Assembly: GCF_019308285.1 (NCBI RefSeq)
Contig: NZ_WWEM01000039.1
Coordinates: 124,001-188,000 of the forward strand
Length of the DNA stretch: 64,000 nucleotides
From: Flavobacterium quisquiliarum
GTDB taxonomy: Bacteria; Bacteroidota; Bacteroidia; Flavobacteriales; Flavobacteriaceae
Direction of reading: 5' to 3'
In this document: positions 58,345-64,000 of the stretch, in pieces
How the letters are laid out: the number at the start of each line of letters is the position of its first letter
Numbering within the stretch: position 1 is the first letter of the stretch
Made by a program: the position numbers and the translations under genes
The notes under the pieces: model-generated
What the model saw: only the letters and a program-made list of their open reading frames with translations
Database searches by the model: none
Told to the model about the DNA's origin: nothing

Positions 58345-59706
58345 ATGAAAACAGGAATTGATGCTATTTCTTTCGACGTAGCAAACATACATTTACCCAT
58401 AAAAACTTTGGCTGTAGCCAGAAATATAGAACCCGAAAAATTAGAAAAAGGTCTTGGCTTATTGAAAATGACTTTCCCAGACGTTCATCAGGACGCAGTT
58501 GTTTTTGGAGCAAACGCTTTAACCAAGCTCATCATTGACAATAAAATTGACTTAAAAGAAATCAGCCGAATTTATGTTGGTACCGAAAGTGGCATTGACA
58601 GTTCCAAACCAATCGCTTCTTATCTAATCAGCTTAATGGAGCAGAAATTTGGCGAAAATTCATTAGCAGAATGTGATGTAGTTGACTTTACTTTTGCTTG
58701 TATTGGAGGAGTTGATGCGATGCAAAACTGCCTAGATTTTGTAAAATTGAATCCAACTAAAAAAGCCATCGTCGTTACTTCAGATTTTGCAAAATACGAT
58801 TTAAATTCTGGCGGAGAATACACACAAGGCGCTGGAGCTGTTGCGATGTTAATTACTGCAGACCCCAAAATTATTGCTTTTGATAATAATTGGGCAACAA
58901 GCACAAAAGGCGTTTTCGATTTCTTTAAACCATATAGAACTATATCTAAAGAAGAAATTACCCAAAACAACAACAACGATTCTTGGTTTGATAATTTAGA
59001 AGCCGAAATCGAAATCCACAAAGATCAGCCGGTTTTTGACGGACAATATTCAAATCAATGTTATATGGATCGTACGCGAAATGCTTACTTTTCATTCAAA
59101 AAATTAAAAAATACTACCGAAACTTTATACAACACTTGGCATAGTATCGTGATGCATCTACCTTATTCTTTCCAGGGAAGAAGAATGTTATCTGAAATTT
59201 ATGCCTTAGATAGTGCCGAAAAAATTATCGCTGATAATATTGCGCCAGCAGATTATCAAACAAAAATTAAAGAAGTAGCAAAATCGGATGATTACAGAAG
59301 TTTTGTAACGGAAAAATTACAACCTGCCGAATTGGCTTCTTCATTAATTGGAAACCTTTATACAGGCTCTATTTTCATGGGATTATTATCGACTTTGGCT
59401 CATTTTTATGATACTAAAAAAGAAGTTTCAGGAACTAAATTCGGTTTCCTAGCTTATGGAAGCGGATCGAAATCGAAAGTTTTTGAAGGAACTATTCAAC
59501 CAGAATGGAAATCGGCTTTAGAGAATGTGAAGCTTTTTGAAAATTTAGCCGAAAGCGTAGAGATTGATTTCAACACTTATGAAAGTCTTCATAAAAAAGA
59601 ACAACAACAAAGCGTTAGAACTCCTAAAAACGAATGGGTTTTAGACAGAATCGAAAAAGAAGTTCCTGTTTTGATTGGAGCGAGATATTATAAATGGGTG
59701 GATTAA
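58345..59706 (+). CDS. mvaS: Hydroxymethylglutaryl-CoA synthase family protein
   Basis: Condenses acetoacetyl-CoA with acetyl-CoA to HMG-CoA, first committed step of the mevalonate pathway. 453 residues; catalytic Glu81 in VGTESGIDSSK and Cys119 in DFTFACIGGVDAMQ match the family, followed by GAGAVAMLIT and the C-terminal FGFLAYGSGSKSKVFEG. Flavobacteria generally use the mevalonate route, which supports the call. No other mevalonate gene is adjacent. Confidence 0.92.
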   Translation: MKTGIDAISFDVANIHLPIKTLAVARNIEPEKLEKGLGLLKMTFPDVHQDAVVFGANALTKLIIDNKIDLKEISRIYVGTESGIDSSKPIASYLISLMEQKFGENSLAECDVVDFTFACIGGVDAMQNCLDFVKLNPTKKAIVVTSDFAKYDLNSGGEYTQGAGAVAMLITADPKIIAFDNNWATSTKGVFDFFKPYRTISKEEITQNNNNDSWFDNLEAEIEIHKDQPVFDGQYSNQCYMDRTRNAYFSFKKLKNTTETLYNTWHSIVMHLPYSFQGRRMLSEIYALDSAEKIIADNIAPADYQTKIKEVAKSDDYRSFVTEKLQPAELASSLIGNLYTGSIFMGLLSTLAHFYDTKKEVSGTKFGFLAYGSGSKSKVFEGTIQPEWKSALENVKLFENLAESVEIDFNTYESLHKKEQQQSVRTPKNEWVLDRIEKEVPVLIGARYYKWVD

Positions 59707-59742
59707 AATTCCAATTTTTAAATCCCAAATTCCAATAAATAG

Positions 59743-59772
59743 AAAACCGAAGTATTTGCTTCGGTTTTTGTT
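59743..59772 (+). terminator. Terminator of the HMG-CoA synthase gene
   Basis: A 10 bp perfect stem AAAACCGAAG/CTTCGGTTTT with loop TATTTG, followed by TG and a T-run. Confidence 0.85.
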
Positions 59773-59787
59773 TTTATGCCCACATAG

Positions 59788-59923
59788 TTTGTCTTTTCGG
59801 AACGAGACTCGAGCGATAGCGAACAGGCGAAGCAAATCGCACTCGAAAATCGACATGCAAAATCACCAATCTTTGTAGAGTTACTTGCGGAGATTTCTCC
59901 TTCGTCGAAATGACAAGATTGAG
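59788..59923. repeat. Long TTTCGGAACGAGA/TTTCGTCGAAATGACAAG-type dispersed repeat
   Basis: A 136 bp non-coding tract with modules TCTTTTCGGAACGAGA, GCGATAGCGAACAGGCG, ATCTTTGTAGAGTTAC, CTTGCGGAGATTTCTCC and CTTCGTCGAAATGACAAG. Similar modules occur at 12014-12117. It looks like the genus-wide TGTCATTTCGA family. Confidence 0.6.
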
Positions 59924-59983
59924 TAAAAAAAATTCTCCAATTATGAAATTAATACATTGACTAATTCCCTAATTAGAAAACCC

Positions 59984-60724
59984 TTATTCCTGTATAAAAG
60001 AAACCATTGCATCTAAAGTTTCTTTCTGCTGTTGTTCTCTACTGATATCGGCTTTATCGTCTCCCAACTGAAATCCATAATAACCAAACTGGCAATGGTT
60101 TGCTCCTTCTATCCGCTGAAACTTTGTTCCTTGAGGTAACTTCGATTTGTTTTCCAAAATAGATCCTTCATCTGCAACTCCGTCTTTTGAACCGTAAATT
60201 TTCAAAACTGGAATCTCAATCGCTGCAAGAGAAATATCTCTGGGATGCGAAGTTCCTATTAATATCAACTTATCAATCAATTTAGGGTTTTCATAAACAA
60301 ATTGCGCAGCCATTTTTCCGCCCTGTGAATGTCCAGCAAGAATATAGTTTTTCGAAGTATCTTCAAAAAGATGTAAATCTTTAGGTTTGTTATACCCTTT
60401 TGATGCAAGTCGCCAAGGCATTTTGATCAAATAAACCTTTATATTTTTATCCGCCAATCTGCGACACAGCGGCACATAAGCTTCTGCTTCCACCATTGCT
60501 CCAGGATAAAAGATTACAACGTTTTTAAATTCTTTTTTAGGCTCAAATAAATAATAATCAGAAGTACCTTTTACTTTAACCAAATTGTTAGTTTGTAAAA
60601 AAGATTTATCTACACCATCAGATTCATAAGAATAAAACAGCCAAATTGTAAATAGCAAACCTGCCAAGATCCATATTGTCTTTAAAATTTTCTTCAGCTT
60701 CCATTTTTTTGTTTTCATATTCAA
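59984..60724 (-). CDS. Membrane-anchored alpha/beta hydrolase
   Basis: 246 residues. After a short basic stretch (KKWKLKK) there is one hydrophobic segment (about 14-30) that acts as a signal anchor, then an alpha/beta-hydrolase domain: VVIFYPGAMVEAEAY, the nucleophile in AGHSQGGKMAAQF, an acid in YGSKDGVAD and the His in GANHCQFGYYG. The substrate is unknown; the family is often named alpha/beta hydrolase of unknown specificity. It lies 20 bp downstream of a membrane protein gene on the same strand. Confidence 0.85.
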   Translation of the reverse strand: MNMKTKKWKLKKILKTIWILAGLLFTIWLFYSYESDGVDKSFLQTNNLVKVKGTSDYYLFEPKKEFKNVVIFYPGAMVEAEAYVPLCRRLADKNIKVYLIKMPWRLASKGYNKPKDLHLFEDTSKNYILAGHSQGGKMAAQFVYENPKLIDKLILIGTSHPRDISLAAIEIPVLKIYGSKDGVADEGSILENKSKLPQGTKFQRIEGANHCQFGYYGFQLGDDKADISREQQQKETLDAMVSFIQE

Positions 60725-60744
60725 CTGATGTTTTTTAATGAAAA

Positions 60745-62103
60745 TTATTCAGCGTCATCAACTTTATAATGTTGTTTAATTTCTTGAAGAATATCAAATA
60801 CAACGTCAATATTATTTTCCTTGTATCTTCTTGCCCAAAAACTGTAAACCCAAAATGTACTCACTTTTATGCTGTAATCAGGATCTGGATCGCCTTTTGT
60901 ATTTTGTTTAATTAAATGCAGCACCTTTTTCGAAGCAAACTTGCTGAGTTCTTCATAATGAAAATCAGGATACTGTGTGTTTTTTCCTAAAACCATTATT
61001 TTATAGATTTTATTTAAAGCCTCTTCTGGATTTTCAGTCCTATAAAGATCGTTATGACTTTCAATCAAAATATCTATAATAACATTTAGATTGGAATCGT
61101 AATAGGTTTCATCTGAAATAAAAGCATAAATCAAAGAACTATAGCTATCAAATGTTTTTTGAATTGATTCAGGGTTTCGCCCAATCATTTTATCAACCGC
61201 CGCCAAATCGTCATATCTATAAGAATAAAAACCTGATTCTATTGAGCCTCTCAAATAGCAAATCGATTCCTTTTTGTCCAAACTCAAGAAATCAGATAAA
61301 AAAAATCCGAAAAGCTCCTGAACCTTTGATTTGGTATAGGATTCATCAAAAAGCTCCATAAAATAATCTCCTGTTTCAAGATCCGGAAAACTCATTTTAC
61401 TAAATCCGTAGTAATCGTAATCTGATTCGTTTTCATCATTCTTACTTTCTACTTTTACAGGAACTACCACTTTTGTAACCTTTTTTTCATTTGAAGGAGT
61501 TTCGACATCTTCTCCAAATAAATTTTTCAAAATCCCATATAAACTGTCACGATTATAGGATTTTACCATCAATGCGTTAGTCGAAGCCACAAATAATGAT
61601 CCTGCAAAAACAATTACAGAAATCAAAATCATTAAAAATCCTAACAGCTTTGTTATTTCATTAACCGATTTTTTTATATGCAGTAAAAGGCTAATTAGCA
61701 AACTGGAGATGATTAAAATTGCTAAGGAAATAAAAAATCGATCACTAGAGTCATATCCCGGAATTGCTAAATCCAGATCTGAAACAATTGCCACAATAGA
61801 AACTATAAAAGCTAGAATTCCAAAACCGAGATTAATAGAAAAGGAATTTCTCCAAAATTTATCATTTGCTACATTCTTGCTTCCCTCAACAATTGTTGAA
61901 TTGGAATAGAAAATACCCGCAATCAACATTTGAATCAGTACTGAAAACATCAATAAAATTAAAACTGATGAACCAATCAATAAAACAATAGTTGTTGGAA
62001 GTCGATTAAAATCGTTTGTGTAATGAAAATCATGAAGCACAAAACTGCCAATCAGGATTACTATAATTTGAATTATTAATATTGTTTTATAAGACTTTAT
62101 CAT
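60745..62103 (-). CDS. Membrane protein with a large soluble C-terminal part, unknown
   Basis: 452 residues. Five to six hydrophobic segments lie in the first 190 residues (about 8-25, 38-65, 90-115, 125-145 and 155-178), then a charged soluble region of 250 residues with helix-rich sequence such as ALNKIYKIMVLGKNTQYPDFHYEELSKFA. The middle resembles the central part of DUF2254-like membrane proteins, but I do not recognise a firm family. It is 20 bp before the alpha/beta hydrolase gene, which may be in the same transcript. Confidence 0.72.
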   Translation of the reverse strand: MIKSYKTILIIQIIVILIGSFVLHDFHYTNDFNRLPTTIVLLIGSSVLILLMFSVLIQMLIAGIFYSNSTIVEGSKNVANDKFWRNSFSINLGFGILAFIVSIVAIVSDLDLAIPGYDSSDRFFISLAILIISSLLISLLLHIKKSVNEITKLLGFLMILISVIVFAGSLFVASTNALMVKSYNRDSLYGILKNLFGEDVETPSNEKKVTKVVVPVKVESKNDENESDYDYYGFSKMSFPDLETGDYFMELFDESYTKSKVQELFGFFLSDFLSLDKKESICYLRGSIESGFYSYRYDDLAAVDKMIGRNPESIQKTFDSYSSLIYAFISDETYYDSNLNVIIDILIESHNDLYRTENPEEALNKIYKIMVLGKNTQYPDFHYEELSKFASKKVLHLIKQNTKGDPDPDYSIKVSTFWVYSFWARRYKENNIDVVFDILQEIKQHYKVDDAE

Positions 62104-62314
62104 TATTGTGTTTAATTATATATTTTTTACTTCATTTAAATTTTAGCAATCTCTTTTGCACGGACAAAAACATCTATCTGAACCTCATTCGGCAACATAA
62201 GAAATTTCTCAAAAATATAACCTTTTGGAATGCGTGCGTAAGAAATAGCAAAATAATTTATTGTGAAATAAAGCTTTATTCCTGCTTGTTGTTTTGTTTT
62301 TATGTTTTTTAAAA

Positions 62315-62354
62315 TTTAACCGCAATCCCGATAGCTATCGGGATTGCGGTTAAA
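62315..62354 (-). terminator. Perfect 40 bp palindrome after the 60-residue gene
   Basis: Both halves are exact reverse complements without a loop (TTTAACCGCAATCCCGATAG at 62315-62334 and its complement at 62335-62354). In the ssDNA or RNA form it would be a very strong hairpin. It sits just beyond the 3' end of the small gene at 62365 and could terminate it. Confidence 0.7.
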
Positions 62355-62364
62355 CAACAAAAAA

Positions 62365-62547
62365 TCAATCCTTCTTATGCTGTTCCGTATAATTTTGATT
62401 TCCTTTAATTCGGTTGTCTTCCTTGTGCATTCCGTTGGCCATTCCTAACATAAAGGCCGTTATGATAATTATAAATTTTCTTTTTATCCAATGAAGAAGC
62501 GGTGGCTTGGATTGCTCCAAACGTGTTTGTTTGTTTTGTTTATACAT
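62365..62547 (-). CDS. Small membrane protein (60 aa), unknown
   Basis: 60 residues: a basic, polar N-terminus (KQNKQTRLEQSKPPLLHWIKRK), one hydrophobic helix (about 25-40, FIIIITAFMLGMANGM) and a hydrophilic tail (HKEDNRIKGNQNYTEQHKKD). The charge layout and the strong palindromic terminator just downstream support a real gene. Function unknown. No homology is claimed. Confidence 0.55.
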   Translation of the reverse strand: MYKQNKQTRLEQSKPPLLHWIKRKFIIIITAFMLGMANGMHKEDNRIKGNQNYTEQHKKD

Positions 62548-62626
62548 TTGGAAAATGATAAATGATTAGACATTATTATTTCATCTTATGCTTTGAGACA
62601 GCATAAAGCCTCAGAAATTAATTTTC

Positions 62627-62998
62627 TTAAGCGGTGTATAAACTTTTACTAAAATGTCTTGAAGTGATTATGTCATTTATAAAAACAGATTGATTTATAA
62701 ATGATATTAGTTCCTGATGAAGCAGATTTAGTAATTTGAGCAGTTTCTTGATTTGAAAAGTAAAGACATTTTCAACATTTAGAAAATTTAAAACAATTGA
62801 AAATCGTATTTGATTCCAAGAAACAACCTGCCCGAATTTATAGAAACGAGAAATTTTAAGATCCAATTCCCTTCTTGAAACTCCAAATGAAGATTGATAA
62901 TATTCTGCCGATTTAGATTGAGAATATAAAGTACCATCGCCCGCCATCACGACAAAAGCCAGAAAGAGTGCAATTAGGTATCTTATGTGTTTTTTCAA
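62627..62998 (-). CDS. Small exported protein, unknown
   Basis: 123 residues with a signal peptide (about 1-27, ending LYSQ), followed by SKSAEYYQSSFGVSRRELDLKISRFYKFG and a hydrophobic, Leu-rich C-terminal half (VLNFLNVENVFTFQIKKLLKLLNLLHQ). Function not recognised. Its composition and the well-formed export signal make it likely to be a gene. Confidence 0.6.
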   Translation of the reverse strand: MKKHIRYLIALFLAFVVMAGDGTLYSQSKSAEYYQSSFGVSRRELDLKISRFYKFGQVVSWNQIRFSIVLNFLNVENVFTFQIKKLLKLLNLLHQELISFINQSVFINDIITSRHFSKSLYTA

Positions 62999-63034
62999 TC
63001 TTTAAGTTTTAATTATGGAACGAAAATACAAATT

Positions 63035-63613
63035 TTATTTGTTCAGTAATTTTTCGGTTTGATTTTTATAAAGCAACAATCCCAATCCTAAAACAAAAAC
63101 CGCACAACTTAAAACCATCAAAACACCGTTTTTCAAAGCAAAAAAGGAAACTCCAACAGCAACCGCACCAATTATTACCATTAAAGATTTTAGAGTTTCT
63201 GTTTTTATAAAAGTAAAGGCATGAAGCGCCAAACCAAGAAAAAGCAAAGAAGGCCCAACAGCTATAAATGGATAAAAAAGCAATGGAGAATTGCTAATAT
63301 GCTGGCTTAGTTCCGCTTTTTCGATTTCGTTATTTCCGTAACTCGACATGATAAAATCGATTGTACAAAGCCCGATATGCGCAACAACACCTAAAGTTGT
63401 TAAAACAGAACCTACTTTATTCATCTTTGTTTTTGGAAATGCATCATTAAAAGACAATAAAAAACAGGCGCCTATTAAATTAAAACAATGTGCAAAATCT
63501 ATCGATTCGCTTAAACTTGGCAATAGTTTAGAAAAGAATAAATAACTGATTAGAAAAAATACTAATCCTATTAGGCAGCGTTGTTTTGTATTCATAATTT
63601 TAATTCCGTTCAT
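63035..63613 (-). CDS. Polytopic membrane protein, unknown
   Basis: 192 residues with about six hydrophobic segments. The ATG at 63613 is 2 bp after the GNAT gene stop; an in-frame ATG at 63595 (MNTKQRC) is equally possible. No family recognised. Conserved polar residues in loops (NEIEKAELSQHIS, DAFPKTKMNK) give no clue to the activity. It probably shares a transcript with the GNAT gene. Confidence 0.7.
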   Translation of the reverse strand: MNGIKIMNTKQRCLIGLVFFLISYLFFSKLLPSLSESIDFAHCFNLIGACFLLSFNDAFPKTKMNKVGSVLTTLGVVAHIGLCTIDFIMSSYGNNEIEKAELSQHISNSPLLFYPFIAVGPSLLFLGLALHAFTFIKTETLKSLMVIIGAVAVGVSFFALKNGVLMVLSCAVFVLGLGLLLYKNQTEKLLNK

Positions 63614-63615
63614 TT

Positions 63616-64000
63616 TTAAAGTTTCATTTCCATAATAGGCATAAATCGACCTTTTATAGACGTTTCGAATTCTCCAATTTTTATAAATCCCATTTTCACA
63701 TAAAAATTCTCAGCATTTGGTTCTGAATCGAGAATTATTCTTTCTATTTTTTCTTCTTTTATTTGGTTTAAAAAATCGAGAACTAAATATTTTCCAAATC
63801 CTTTTCCAATATATTCTGGTAATATAAATAAATTATCGAGTTCGATTACTTTTTCATCTTTGAAAACATAAGAATAATATCCAAGAATTAACTCATTATC
63901 GACCAATTTAAAAACGTTATGATCCCTAATGTAATCTTGAGAAATGGTTAGATTTTTATCCCATTTCTGAATTTGTTCTTCAGAATATCCCCAATAGGCT
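63616..64000 (-). CDS. GNAT family N-acetyltransferase (5' end beyond the window)
   Basis: The reading frame is still open at base 64000, so about 127 residues of a longer protein are visible. The acetyl-CoA binding motif is in LPEYIGKGFGKYLVLDFL, after the usual strand ELDNLFI and before RIILDSEPNAENFYVKMGFIKIGEFET, which is the C-terminal half of a GNAT fold. The substrate is unknown. It ends 2 bp before the membrane protein gene. Confidence 0.88.
   Translation of the reverse strand, partial: AYWGYSEEQIQKWDKNLTISQDYIRDHNVFKLVDNELILGYYSYVFKDEKVIELDNLFILPEYIGKGFGKYLVLDFLNQIKEEKIERIILDSEPNAENFYVKMGFIKIGEFETSIKGRFMPIMEMKL

Noticed and set aside
63616..63906. Short GNAT frame starting at 63906
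   Set aside because: The codon there is TTG and the frame continues to the window end, so the gene is partial, not short.
1..64000. CRISPR array, IS element, prophage or plasmid origin
   Set aside because: No regularly spaced identical repeats, transposase, integrase, phage or replication-initiator gene could be identified.

Overview
The window comes from the chromosome of a low-GC member of Bacteroidota, most likely a Flavobacterium. The evidence is the gene content and order (yceD-rpmF-fabH-accB-accC; sdhC-sdhA-sdhB with a single five-helix cytochrome b), many signal peptides and lipoproteins of flavobacterial type, -7 promoter boxes of the form TAnnTTTG, start codons preceded by A-rich stretches rather than strong Shine-Dalgarno sites, and dispersed intergenic repeats. 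The genus is an inference; there is no rRNA gene in the window.

Layout. 1-12300 is mostly housekeeping: thymidine kinase (cut by the window start), rsmI, a HopJ-like protein, recJ with an overlapping MFS exporter and an alpha/beta hydrolase, a seven-haem lipoprotein cytochrome, lpxH, queD, an enoyl-CoA hydratase family gene and tRNA-Ala(GGC). 12430-21910 is an accessory block of small secreted, membrane, leucine-rich-repeat and immunity-like proteins (SUKH-like, LRR, VOC, NTF2-like) ending in a YhcG/DUF1016 nuclease. 21939-26897 holds envelope genes (LpxR-like, mtgA, a FAD oxidoreductase, an S9 peptidase). 27078-32653 is a signalling locus: a hybrid histidine kinase with a C-terminal Hpt domain, a sigma-54 response regulator, and five tandem copies of a small secreted PepSY-like protein preceded by a sigma-54-like element and direct repeats. 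33000-38689 carries accC, accB, fabH, rpmF, yceD, pdxA and the divergent ribE.

38722-46491 holds a PID-CTERM-type small protein, an orphan Vsr-like nuclease lacking the zinc site, a tRNA with anticodon CAT, methylmalonyl-CoA epimerase, two overlapping exported-protein genes, an Ig-like lipoprotein and an omega-amidase. 46676-51612 reads as a D-amino-acid salvage locus (GntP/DsdX-type permease, RidA, zinc- and PLP-dependent D-serine dehydratase/D-threonine aldolase-like enzyme, M19 dipeptidase, DeoR-type regulator), followed by a GH20 hexosaminidase with a PA14 domain. 54117-57987 is the succinate dehydrogenase operon, interrupted by a four-helix-bundle (S23-type) gene. 58345-64000 holds an HMG-CoA synthase family gene, an alpha/beta hydrolase, several poorly characterised membrane or exported proteins and a GNAT acetyltransferase cut by the window end.

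The best candidates for something undescribed are the phosphorelay, sigma-54 regulator and five-copy PepSY array; the secreted and immunity-like block after tRNA-Ala, in which two different proteins share a juxtamembrane motif; and the families of roughly 140 bp intergenic elements with perfect or near-perfect terminal inverted repeats. No CRISPR array, insertion sequence, integrase or prophage gene was seen.
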